Part shown: piece by piece, positions 1-6,196 of the stretch
How positions within the stretch are numbered: the stretch's first letter is position 1
Layout of the letters: the number at the start of each line of letters is the position of its first letter
Origin: Bacillota bacterium
GTDB lineage: Bacteria; Bacillota; Desulfitobacteriia; Desulfitobacteriales; JAJXUE01
Assembly: GCA_021786555.1 (NCBI GenBank)
Contig: JAJYNB010000205.1
Coordinates: 1-8,349 of the forward strand
DNA length: 8,349 nucleotides
Direction: 5' to 3'
Translations under genes and position numbers: made by a program
The notes under the pieces: generated by a model
The model's database searches: none
The model's input: only the letters and a program-made list of their open reading frames with translations
Told to the model about the DNA's origin: nothing

Positions 1-501
1 GCGCAGGGTAATAATGGGCAGGCCCTTGGTCAGCGCCTCGGAGGAGCAAAATAGAGTTGCTGCAGCCTTGGAGACCGCATAGTCTCCCAGGGGGTTAACC
101 CTGTCATCTTCCTGCATAGAAGCCTGTTTTATCCCGTATTCGGAAGAACTCCCGGTATTCACGAAACAGTCAAAACCCAGTTTCTCACAAGCGCGCACCA
201 GGTTCACTGTGCCTAAAAGATTGGACAGCAAAACATCTCTGCTCTCTGTCTGGCTGGTGAAACCTCCGCAGGCGGCAAGATGATAGATAACCTGAGGCCT
301 GGCAAGGGAGACTATCCTCCTGACCCGCTCACTGTCCCTCAGATCTGCTTCATGCACTGTAAGCTGCCTTTCCAGTCCGGCTATCCTCCACTGATTGGAC
401 TCACTGCGCACAGTGACATGACTTTCCCAGCCCGAATCTATCAGGCGCCGCACCAGATTTGCCCCAACGAAGCCCGTTGCCCCGGTAACAAGAACCCTCA
501 T
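1..501 (-). CDS. NAD(P)-dependent sugar epimerase/reductase, extended SDR family (3' end outside window)
   Basis: I translated this frame by hand: 167 codons with no stop from the ATG at 501-499 to the window edge, so only the N-terminal half is present. The dinucleotide-binding glycine motif is GATGFVG (residues 7-13). The nucleotide-sugar SDR block HLAA follows at about 82-85, a Ser-rich active-site segment SSSEYG at 118-123, and the catalytic pair Y141-x3-K145 (YAVSK). The ATG overlaps the rfbH stop as ATGA, implying translational coupling. By position after RfbG and RfbH it could be the 4-keto reductase or epimerase that finishes a CDP-3,6-dideoxyhexose, as CDP-paratose or CDP-abequose synthase does elsewhere. 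That role is inferred from context; the sequence itself supports only a generic extended-SDR sugar enzyme. It does not look like GDP-fucose synthase to me. Confidence 0.85.
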   Translation of the reverse strand, partial: MRVLVTGATGFVGANLVRRLIDSGWESHVTVRSESNQWRIAGLERQLTVHEADLRDSERVRRIVSLARPQVIYHLAACGGFTSQTESRDVLLSNLLGTVNLVRACEKLGFDCFVNTGSSSEYGIKQASMQEDDRVNPLGDYAVSKAAATLFCSSEALTKGLPIITLR

Positions 502-1838
502 CTTTTGACAAACTCCCTTATTTTCTCAACCATGAACTCGATCATTCCATCGCTCAGGCCCGGGTAGACTCCCAGCCAGAAACTTTGCCGCATGACCATG
601 TCAGTGTTTTTGAGTTCTCCCACCACCCTGTAACCGCTCCCTGCCGCTCTCAGTTCATCAAAGCACGGGTGCCTGATCAGGTTGCCGGCAAAGAGCATCC
701 TGGTCTGGATACCCTGCGATTCCAGGTAATTTACTATCTCATGGCGGCTGAAGCCCGCCTCTTCCCTAACTGTCAGCAAGAAGCCGAACCAGCTGGGCTC
801 GGAATCCCTGCTTTTCTCCGGCAGGATGAACCTGTCCGCGAGTCCGTCCAATTCCTGTCGCAGCAGGCTCCAGTTGCGTTTTCTGGCCGCGATGAAGGCA
901 GGGAGCTTTGCCAGCTGGGCGCAGCCGACCGCAGCCTGCAGGTCGGTAACCTTTAGGTTAAATCCCAGGTGGGAATAAACATATTTATGGTCATATCCCC
1001 GGGGCAGTTCTCCGTACTGTTGCTCAAACCGCTTGCGGCAGGTGTTGTCCGCCCCGGCGGGACAGCGGCAGTCCCTGCCCCAATCGCGCAAGGACAGGAC
1101 CAGGCGCTGCAGCCTATCATCGTTGGTATAGACAGCTCCCCCTTCCCCCATGGTCAGATGGTGCGCAGGGTAGAAGCTGGAAGTGCCCAGGTCTCCGATG
1201 GTTCCCGTAAGTCGGTACTGACCGTCGTACCGGCAGAGGGAGCCCAGGGCATCGCAATTGTCCTCAACCAGCCATAAGCCGTGCCTGGCGCAGAAGTCCT
1301 TAACCCGCTGCAGGTCAAAAGGATTGCCCAGAGTATGCGCAAGCATCACCGCCCTGGTTTTGGGGCTCAGGGCCTGTTCCAGGCCGGAACAATCTATGTT
1401 GTATTCGGGCAGGGTAATGTCCACAAAGACAGGCACAGCGCCATACTGCAGGATGGGGAATATCGTGGTCGGGAACCCCGCAGCAACTGTGATTACCTCA
1501 TCGCCTCTTCTTATCCTCCTGTCCCCAAGTTCCGGAGATGTCAGGGACATAAAGGCCAAAAGGTTGGCTGAGGAACCCGAATTGGCCAGGGCGCAGTGCT
1601 TTACCCCCAGAAATCCGGCCAGCTCTCTTTCGAACCGTGCCGCATATCTGCCGGCAGTCAGCCAAAAATCCAGCGCCGCGTCCACCAGGCTGGAGATTTC
1701 GTTCTCGTCAAATACCCGCCCGGCATAAGGGATAGGATCACTCGGCATGAAAGCTGTGTCCTGCCTGTGCCGGGCTGCATAATACCTGACAGCCGCCTGG
1801 ATAGCCTCTTGCCGCAGCACGTCCTCCCGCTCATCCAC
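498..1838 (-). CDS. rfbH: CDP-4-keto-6-deoxyglucose 3-dehydrase (E1), RfbH-type PLP/[2Fe-2S] enzyme
   Basis: The 446-residue protein belongs to the DegT/DnrJ/EryC1/StrS fold-type I PLP family. It is the specialised E1 subgroup that removes the C3 hydroxyl of CDP-4-keto-6-deoxyglucose on the way to 3,6-dideoxyhexoses, rather than an aminotransferase. Three features show this. The PLP lysine position is His226, in the block SFYPAHHLTMGEGG (221-234). A cysteine set for the iron-sulfur cluster is present: Cys195, Cys257, Cys259 and Cys267, within RDWGRDCRC and DNTC. The C-terminal block SWFGF (349-353) through RVVGELKNTD is also typical of RfbH. The start is GTG at 1838-1836, with AGGTGA six bases upstream; the next in-frame Met is residue 31. 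The enzyme needs an NADH-dependent flavin/iron-sulfur reductase (E3), which is not in the window. The stop overlaps the next gene's ATG. Confidence 0.93.
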   Translation of the reverse strand: MDEREDVLRQEAIQAAVRYYAARHRQDTAFMPSDPIPYAGRVFDENEISSLVDAALDFWLTAGRYAARFERELAGFLGVKHCALANSGSSANLLAFMSLTSPELGDRRIRRGDEVITVAAGFPTTIFPILQYGAVPVFVDITLPEYNIDCSGLEQALSPKTRAVMLAHTLGNPFDLQRVKDFCARHGLWLVEDNCDALGSLCRYDGQYRLTGTIGDLGTSSFYPAHHLTMGEGGAVYTNDDRLQRLVLSLRDWGRDCRCPAGADNTCRKRFEQQYGELPRGYDHKYVYSHLGFNLKVTDLQAAVGCAQLAKLPAFIAARKRNWSLLRQELDGLADRFILPEKSRDSEPSWFGFLLTVREEAGFSRHEIVNYLESQGIQTRMLFAGNLIRHPCFDELRAAGSGYRVVGELKNTDMVMRQSFWLGVYPGLSDGMIEFMVEKIREFVKR

Positions 1839-1852
1839 CCTTAATCACCTGC

Positions 1853-1876
1853 AATTCTCATGAAGTGCTGAGAATT
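1853..1876 (-). promoter_or_regulatory. Hairpin directly upstream of the rfbH ribosome binding site
   Basis: On the minus strand AATTCTCA (1876-1869) and TGAGAATT (1860-1853) pair perfectly over 8 bp around an 8-nt loop. Two bases later comes the rfbH Shine-Dalgarno AGGTGA (1850-1845), then the GTG start. The stem is AT-rich and lacks a following T-run, so it does not look like a terminator. It could stabilise a processed rfbH mRNA end or affect ribosome access. It competes for bases with the TCAGAAT repeats of the neighbouring element. The function is unknown. Confidence 0.45.
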
Positions 1877-1896
1877 CAGAAGTCAGAATTCAGAAT
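1871..1896 (+). repeat. Left heptamer array (TCAGAAG/TCAGAAT x3)
   Basis: After a partial unit AGAAT (1871-1875) come three tandem heptamers: TCAGAAG (1876-1882), TCAGAAT (1883-1889) and TCAGAAT (1890-1896). The same motif appears in reverse orientation at 2041-2073. Confidence 0.75.
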
Positions 1897-1907
1897 GCCT
1901 CAAGGAC

Positions 1908-1988
1908 AGTGTCAGGGGGACAGGTACATTGACACTCCGAAAATGGCGGACAGTATTACAGTGTCAATGTACCTGTCCCCCTGACACT
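1908..1988. repeat. Perfect 29-bp inverted repeat with 23-nt spacer
   Basis: The arm at 1908-1936 begins AGTGTCAGGGGGACAGG and its exact reverse complement is at 1960-1988; the spacer is 1937-1959. Each arm also begins with AGTGTCA and ends with TGACACT, so each can fold alone as a 7-bp hairpin, or the two can join in a long 29-bp stem. This two-hairpin, head-to-head design resembles REP/BIME elements moved by Y1 (IS200-like, RAYT) transposases. The link to such a transposase is an inference; none is encoded here. Neither strand shows a T-run after the stem, so an intrinsic terminator is unlikely. Confidence 0.85.
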
Positions 1989-2040
1989 CCTGGCTAATTT
2001 TGACGAATCCTGACAGGTCATCTGTCTATAACGTTCTCCC

Positions 2041-2073
2041 ATTCTGACTCCTGACTTCTGAATTCTGAATTCT
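2041..2073 (-). repeat. Right heptamer array (TCAGAAT-type x4, inverted)
   Basis: Read on the minus strand, this is AGAAT (2073-2069) followed by TCAGAAT, TCAGAAG, TCAGGAG and TCAGAAT (ending at 2041). It mirrors the left array but has one more unit and one substitution, so the two ends of the element form an imperfect inverted repeat. Confidence 0.75.
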
Positions 2074-2084
2074 TACTTCACTAC

Positions 2085-3158
2085 TTACCTCCCACTAGAG
2101 TACTCCCTGATTTGCCGTAGGCACAGCTCTCCCGGATCTGCCCCTGCCCGGTAGGCCAGGGTCCACTCGACCACTTTCCCGATGGCCTGGTCCAAATCCC
2201 ACCTCGGGTACCAGTCCAGCCTGGCCCTGGCCTTGGAGCAGTCCAGCTTAAGACAGCCAGCCTCGGGCAGGCTGTTTTTTTCATCCGCCTCATAGGAGGC
2301 ATCAGGACCCCATTTGGCGCAGAATCTCTGTACAACCCATTCCACCGGTTTAGCATCTCTGTCCTCCGGCCCGAAATTCCACGCTTCGCCAAAGCATGGT
2401 CCATGTTCATACAGCTTCCGGGCCAGCTTCAGATATCCGCCGAGGGGTTCAAGCACATGCTGCCAGGGTCTCGCGGCCCCCGGGTTTCTGATTACCGCTT
2501 TTTCCTCCCGGGATAAAGCTCTGACGCAGTCCGGAATCAAGCGGTCCCTGGCCCAATCTCCGCCGCCGATCACGTTCCCCGCCCTGGCAGAGGCAATCGC
2601 CACTCCGTGCAGATGGTACTCACCGGGATTGAAAAAGGAATTCCTGAAAGCGTCTGTCACCAATTCCGCACAGGCCTTGCTGCTGGAATAAGGGTCGAAT
2701 CCTCCCAAAATGTCATTTTCCCTGTACCCCCATGGCCATTCCCGGTTGAGGTAACATTTGTCCGTGGTGACATTTACCACAGCCCGGATGCTTGAACACT
2801 TCCTCACTGCCTCAAATAAGGCTGCGCTGCCTATGACATTAACCTCATAGGTGTCGACCGGGTTCAAATATGACTCCCTTACCAGAGATTGTGCCGCCAG
2901 ATGGAGCACGATTTCAGGCCGGACCTCTTGCATGGTTTTTTCCAGCAGCGCCTGGTTCCGGATGTCCCCGGTCAATGACCTTACCTGCCGCTCCAAACGG
3001 CAGATTTCAAACAGGCTTGGCTGAGTGGGCGGGCCCAGGGCGTATCCCGTCAAATTCGCTCCCAGATAATTGAGCCAAATGCAAAGCCAGGCGCCCTTGA
3101 AGCCGGTGTGGCCGGTAATCAATACCTTTTTGCCCTGCCAAAAGGCTTTGTCCGTCAT
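2085..3158 (-). CDS. rfbG: CDP-glucose 4,6-dehydratase
   Basis: The product, 357 residues from the ATG at 3158, is an extended SDR enzyme that converts CDP-glucose to CDP-4-keto-6-deoxyglucose, the substrate of RfbH. The NAD-binding motif is GHTGFKG (16-22). The active-site segment is TTDKCY (131-136) and the catalytic pair is Y157-x3-K161 (YSSSK). The block RPWQHVLEPLGGYL (230-243) is characteristic of the CDP-glucose subfamily rather than dTDP-glucose dehydratases. A GTG at 3167 could add three residues, but it sits inside the likely Shine-Dalgarno CAGGTG (3170-3165), so the ATG is preferred. The length is normal for the family. The partner RfbF, which makes CDP-glucose, is usually adjacent upstream; here that place is taken by the fucosyltransferase. 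Confidence 0.94.
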   Translation of the reverse strand: MTDKAFWQGKKVLITGHTGFKGAWLCIWLNYLGANLTGYALGPPTQPSLFEICRLERQVRSLTGDIRNQALLEKTMQEVRPEIVLHLAAQSLVRESYLNPVDTYEVNVIGSAALFEAVRKCSSIRAVVNVTTDKCYLNREWPWGYRENDILGGFDPYSSSKACAELVTDAFRNSFFNPGEYHLHGVAIASARAGNVIGGGDWARDRLIPDCVRALSREEKAVIRNPGAARPWQHVLEPLGGYLKLARKLYEHGPCFGEAWNFGPEDRDAKPVEWVVQRFCAKWGPDASYEADEKNSLPEAGCLKLDCSKARARLDWYPRWDLDQAIGKVVEWTLAYRAGADPGELCLRQIREYSSGR

Positions 3159-3276
3159 ACTTTTCACCTGCCCGATCCCGGCGGTCCTTTATTACTAATA
3201 TGACGCCTGTTTGCCAAATGCCAGTTCCGCCGCGAAACAGGCTTGGGCCAAGGGCCTCCGCCGGACCAATGCCCTC
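3159..3276 (-). other. 118-bp gap between fucosyltransferase gene and rfbG, with an 8-bp hairpin
   Basis: GCCTGTTT (3205-3212) and AAACAGGC (3235-3242) form a perfect 8-bp inverted repeat around a 22-nt GC-rich loop. On the minus strand it is followed by an AT-rich stretch (ATATTAGTAATAAAGG) rather than a T-run. TTGGCA on the minus strand, ending near 3214, followed after 15-17 nt by AGTAAT/TAATAA, is a weak internal promoter candidate for rfbG. Neither reading is secure. Confidence 0.35.
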
Positions 3277-4080
3277 TCACTTGCATATCCAGGAATCAGG
3301 TATAAGGTCGGAAGTATCAAGCTCATCCCGGTTAAACCACCGCTTGGGCGCAAAGACAATTTTATCAGGGTTTTCGTTTAACCAGGCAGCCCACCAGCTA
3401 AAAGAACTGTTGGCAACGATATTGTGCTTGCACAGGCTCATCAGGCGCAAGTCTTCATAGGCTTTTTCCACCCCGCTGTGGGTCACAAACCGCACGGGAT
3501 AACTCAAACTGAAGTTTTCCCACGTCCATTCGGGGTCATCGGAAAAGACATAGAAGCGGGGGTCCGAAACCCGGGAAACCAGGCCGTTGATGCAGGCTTG
3601 GTAATAATCCATGCTGCAGACCCCATGATATTTGTTTGTTACCGGGTTGGAGACATAATCGCCGCGCCGGACATGGATCGAAATGGAATTGGTATTGCGG
3701 ATTTCATTACCAATCTCTTTGTTCAGACCGGCCGGCTCTTCTTTGACCCAAAATTCTTGGCGGATAGTGGTTTCAATATCTTTAAAGTATTTCTCGCTCT
3801 GCCAATAGCCCTCTATATATACATTGTCGGGGTACTTTAAGGCACGGCGGGTGAAATGAAAATGGGGTTCTTTGATAAGTGTCAGGCTTTGTTTTTCGTC
3901 GCTTGCGGCAAATGTCTGCGCAATATTGAAACAGCCCAGTTCGTAGAAACGCAATGTATAGGTCTGAAAAGCGGCAATATCCAACTTGAGCGCTGTCTGA
4001 TGTTTTAGGGCCAGCCGTCTGGCCATGGCGTACTGGAACATTTGATTTCCCAAGCCGCCCAGGAGCTGCACAATAATCAT
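3277..4080 (-). CDS. Family GT11 fucosyltransferase, probably alpha-1,2
   Basis: The 267-residue protein is expected to transfer fucose from GDP-L-fucose to a polysaccharide acceptor on the cytoplasmic face of the membrane. Its motifs are those of the GT11 family: the N-terminal GGLGNQMFQYA (8-18), the donor-binding HVRRGDY (136-142, the HxRRxD motif), FSDD (179-182), and the C-terminal block from MSLCKHN (214-220) through NSSFSWWAAWL (224-234). There is no signal peptide or membrane segment. The start is ATG at 4080-4078 with AGGAAAG upstream. It lies 42 nt after gmd, whose product is the precursor of GDP-fucose, which supports the donor assignment. The alpha-1,2 linkage is the usual activity of bacterial GT11 members and is inferred. 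The length is at the short end for the family but no motif is missing. Confidence 0.9.
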   Translation of the reverse strand: MIIVQLLGGLGNQMFQYAMARRLALKHQTALKLDIAAFQTYTLRFYELGCFNIAQTFAASDEKQSLTLIKEPHFHFTRRALKYPDNVYIEGYWQSEKYFKDIETTIRQEFWVKEEPAGLNKEIGNEIRNTNSISIHVRRGDYVSNPVTNKYHGVCSMDYYQACINGLVSRVSDPRFYVFSDDPEWTWENFSLSYPVRFVTHSGVEKAYEDLRLMSLCKHNIVANSSFSWWAAWLNENPDKIVFAPKRWFNRDELDTSDLIPDSWICK

Positions 4081-4104
4081 TAGCTTTCCTGCCTCGCCTG
4101 TGCG

Positions 4105-4118
4105 CCCGCTTATGCGGG
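4105..4118 (-). other. Small GC hairpin in the gmd-fucosyltransferase gap
   Basis: On the minus strand CCCGC-ATAA-GCGGG forms a 5-bp stem with a 4-nt loop, just after the gmd stop and upstream of the next Shine-Dalgarno. There is no T-run, so it is not a convincing terminator; it may be an mRNA processing or stability element, or chance. Confidence 0.3.
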
Positions 4119-4122
4119 AGCC

Positions 4123-5205
4123 TTACTCATAACGTTTGACCGGGTAACCGCGTTCCTTTAGCATGACATCCAGTTCAGCCAGCTTGATATCTGCCTTGAC
4201 CATCATTTGGACCAGTTCCCTAAAGCCAACCTTTGGCTCCCAGCCCAGAACCCGCCTGGCTTTGCCGGGATCGCCCAGCAAGGCGTCAACTTCGGTCGGG
4301 CGGAAATAGCGCGGGTCAACCGCAATCAATACCTCGCCGGACCTGGCGTCAACACCGGTCTCGTCCACCCCTTGACCCTGCCAGCTTATTTCCGTTCCAA
4401 CCGACCTGAAAGCCAGTTCGACAAATTCACGTACGGAATGGCTCTCACCTGTTGCAACCACATAGTCATCCGGCTTTGCCTGCTGCAGCATGAGCCACAT
4501 GGCCTCAACATAATCCCCCGCAAAGCCCCAGTCCCGCCTGGCGTTCAAATTGCCCAGATAAATTCTGTCCTGCAGCCCGAGGTGGATACGTGCCACTGCC
4601 CGGGTGATCTTACGCGTAACGAAGGTTTCCCCCCTGAGCGGCGATTCGTGGTTGAACAGGATGCCGTTGCAGGCAAATATGCCGTAGGCCTCGCGGTAAT
4701 TGACTGTAATCCAGTAAGCGTACAGCTTGGCAGCGGCGTAAGGACTGCGCGGGTAAAAGGGCGTACTCTCTCTTTGCGGCGTTTCTTGCACCAGCCCGTA
4801 GAGCTCGCTCGTGGATGCCTGATAAAAGCGGGTTTTCTTCTCCAATCCCAGGATGCGCAGCGCTTCCAGTAATCTCAAGGCGCCGACGGCATCGGCATTG
4901 GCGGTGTATTCGGGCGTTTCAAAGGATACAGCCACATGGCTCTGGGCCGCCAGGTTGTAAATCTCATCCGGCTGCACTTCCTGGATAATGCGCATCAGGT
5001 TGGTAGAATCCGTCAGATCACCATAGTGCAGGTGCAGGCGGACATCCTTTTCATGCGGATCCTGGTACAAATCTTCGATCCTGCCGGTATTAAACGAGGA
5101 TGAACGGCGTTTTATGCCATGCACCACGTACCCCTTGTCCAGGAGAGTTTTTGCCAAATAAGCTCCGTCCTGGCCCGTGATGCCGCTGATCAAAGCCTTT
5201 TTCAC
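4123..5205 (-). CDS. gmd: GDP-mannose 4,6-dehydratase
   Basis: The 360-residue extended SDR enzyme converts GDP-D-mannose to GDP-4-keto-6-deoxy-D-mannose with a bound NADP cofactor. This is the branch point to GDP-L-fucose, GDP-D-rhamnose, GDP-perosamine and GDP-colitose. The cofactor motif is GITGQDG (8-14) and the RRSSSFNTGRI segment (33-43) is the conserved GMD interface and cofactor loop. The catalytic residues are T132, E134, Y156 and K160, within STSELYG and YPRSPYAAAK; these numbers match the E. coli enzyme as I recall it. The substrate region HESPLRGETFVTRKIT (186-201) is intact. The start is GTG at 5205-5203 with GAGGTGG (5220-5214) eight bases upstream. The following GT11 gene points to fucose as the end product, but no GDP-fucose synthase is present here. 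Confidence 0.96.
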   Translation of the reverse strand: MKKALISGITGQDGAYLAKTLLDKGYVVHGIKRRSSSFNTGRIEDLYQDPHEKDVRLHLHYGDLTDSTNLMRIIQEVQPDEIYNLAAQSHVAVSFETPEYTANADAVGALRLLEALRILGLEKKTRFYQASTSELYGLVQETPQRESTPFYPRSPYAAAKLYAYWITVNYREAYGIFACNGILFNHESPLRGETFVTRKITRAVARIHLGLQDRIYLGNLNARRDWGFAGDYVEAMWLMLQQAKPDDYVVATGESHSVREFVELAFRSVGTEISWQGQGVDETGVDARSGEVLIAVDPRYFRPTEVDALLGDPGKARRVLGWEPKVGFRELVQMMVKADIKLAELDVMLKERGYPVKRYE

Positions 5206-5232
5206 CTAAATATCCACCTCTTGTTCGACAAG

Positions 5233-6009
5233 TTAACGGTGTTTTTCAATCTTCCGCAGCGCCTTGCGGTACTGTGCTCCGGCTTCCGAGCTGAAAGACA
5301 CCTCAAGTCCCTGCTCACTGGCCCAGGCCAGAAAGTTCTTAAAAATCTCTTTCCTTTGCATCCAGACGTAGGAAGTGACAATACTTCTTACACTGTTGGC
5401 CGGATCGTCCTGGTAAATGAGCAAAGGTTCAGCAACATAGGCAAAATCGGTCTGGGTGGCAACCCGCAGCCACAAAGCGTAGTCCTCGATAACACCGGGC
5501 TCTGCGGGAAAACCTATTACCGTTTGGAACAGGGACTTATGCACCAGGGTTGAACTGCAGATAATTTGGTTTTCTTGCATCAAGTCAGCAAAACATATCC
5601 GCTCCTTGTCCCAGTCCAGCAGGTTGCCTTGGATTCCTTTACCGGGCAGAAAACGCAAAGCATTGGAGGAAACAGCCTTACACCCAAGAACCTTGGCTAA
5701 CTCCAGCTGCTTTTCCAGTTTTTCCGCCAACCAGGCGTCATCGCTGTCCAGAAAAGCCAGCCAGTCACCCTTGCTTGCCTGAATGCCTCTGTTTCTGGGC
5801 ACGGCCGGCAGGCCGCTGTGAATTCCGGGCACCCATTGTACCCTGGAGTCCTTGATCCCCCGGATCAGCGCCTCTGTATTGTCTGTTGAGCCGTCATCAC
5901 AAACCAACACTTCCAAAGGCGGTACGGTTTGATGCAAGGCGCTGCACACAGCCTTTTCTATGCTGTTCGCCCTGTTCCAGGTAGGTATGATCACCGAGAT
6001 ATCGTTCAT
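5233..6009 (-). CDS. Family GT2 (GT-A fold) glycosyltransferase
   Basis: The 258-residue protein has the layout of an inverting GT2 sugar transferase: the N-terminal SVIIPTWNR (5-13), nucleotide-binding DDGSTDNT (38-45), PRNRG (71-75), the metal-binding FLDSDD (86-91, a DxD variant), and EDYALWLR (175-182) containing the likely catalytic base. No membrane segment is seen, so it is a cytosolic or peripheral enzyme acting on a lipid-linked glycan. The donor and linkage cannot be read from the sequence. The start ATG at 6009-6007 has AAGGTGG upstream. It is the first gene of the minus-strand operon as seen here, and gmd begins 27 nt after its stop. Confidence 0.92.
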   Translation of the reverse strand: MNDISVIIPTWNRANSIEKAVCSALHQTVPPLEVLVCDDGSTDNTEALIRGIKDSRVQWVPGIHSGLPAVPRNRGIQASKGDWLAFLDSDDAWLAEKLEKQLELAKVLGCKAVSSNALRFLPGKGIQGNLLDWDKERICFADLMQENQIICSSTLVHKSLFQTVIGFPAEPGVIEDYALWLRVATQTDFAYVAEPLLIYQDDPANSVRSIVTSYVWMQRKEIFKNFLAWASEQGLEVSFSSEAGAQYRKALRKIEKHR

Positions 6010-6196
6010 TCTTGCCCACCTTGTTTTTTCAGGCTTTTAATGCCGGGTACAGGGTCTCTGATTATAATATGTCTTGGGCTTTGAAAGTGTCTTAGAGTCC
6101 AGACTGCTTGTCAGGGAAAATCTTGCAGGATGCTGGCAGGAGTTTCCTTACAGCGCCAAGAACCTCTTAACAACAAAATGCAGCACAGGAGGTTAC
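6010..6196. promoter_or_regulatory. Divergent intergenic region with shared AT-rich -10 candidate
   Basis: This 187-bp region separates the polysaccharide operon (minus) from the ABC genes (plus), so both promoters should lie here. The best candidate is the near-palindromic ATTATAAT at 6061-6068. It contains a consensus TATAAT on the plus strand (6063-6068) and another on the minus strand (6066-6061). Recognisable -35 boxes at 16-18 bp are poor on both sides, so an activator or alternative positions are possible. From here the plus-strand leader would be about 120 nt and the minus-strand leader about 45 nt. No riboswitch or clear operator is visible. Confidence 0.45.

Larger units (their letters stand above)
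1861..2080. repeat. Composite inverted-repeat element (MITE/REP-like) between rfbG and rfbH
   Basis: This non-coding stretch is built symmetrically. The outer ends are TGAAGT (1861-1866) and its complement ACTTCA (2075-2080). Inside these lie inverted heptamer arrays (1871-1896 and 2041-2073), and inside them a perfect 29-bp inverted repeat (1908-1936 and 1960-1988). I see no ORF or transposase. The layout fits a non-autonomous repeat inserted in the operon. The gap is about 250 bp, whereas the other operon junctions range from a 4-nt overlap to 118 bp. A small extra hairpin GACAG/CTGTC (2012-2016 and 2022-2026) lies in the right half. No target-site duplication is obvious, so the exact element boundaries are uncertain. 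Confidence 0.7.

Noticed and set aside
280..1844. Several plus-strand open frames across the epimerase and rfbH genes
   Set aside because: They are out-of-strand shadows of two genes with intact catalytic motifs; their translations resemble nothing known.
1908..1988. Reading the 29-bp inverted repeat as a rho-independent terminator of the rfbG transcript
   Set aside because: Neither strand has a T-run after the stem, the 23-nt spacer is long, and rfbH continues in the same direction with its own ribosome binding site.
1861..2080. CRISPR array suggested by repeated TCAGAAT units
   Set aside because: The units are seven bases, directly tandem, without spacers, and inverted between the two ends.
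4207..4872. Open frame of 221 codons on the plus strand inside gmd
   Set aside because: It is antisense to a fully conserved gmd and shows no domain or ribosome binding site worth crediting.
6074..6196. N-terminal extension of the ABC ATPase from an ATG at 6074
   Set aside because: The 41 extra residues have no ABC character; the perfect AGGAGGT before the ATG at 6197 and the normal domain start (MLEIQALSKSYG) favour the shorter form.
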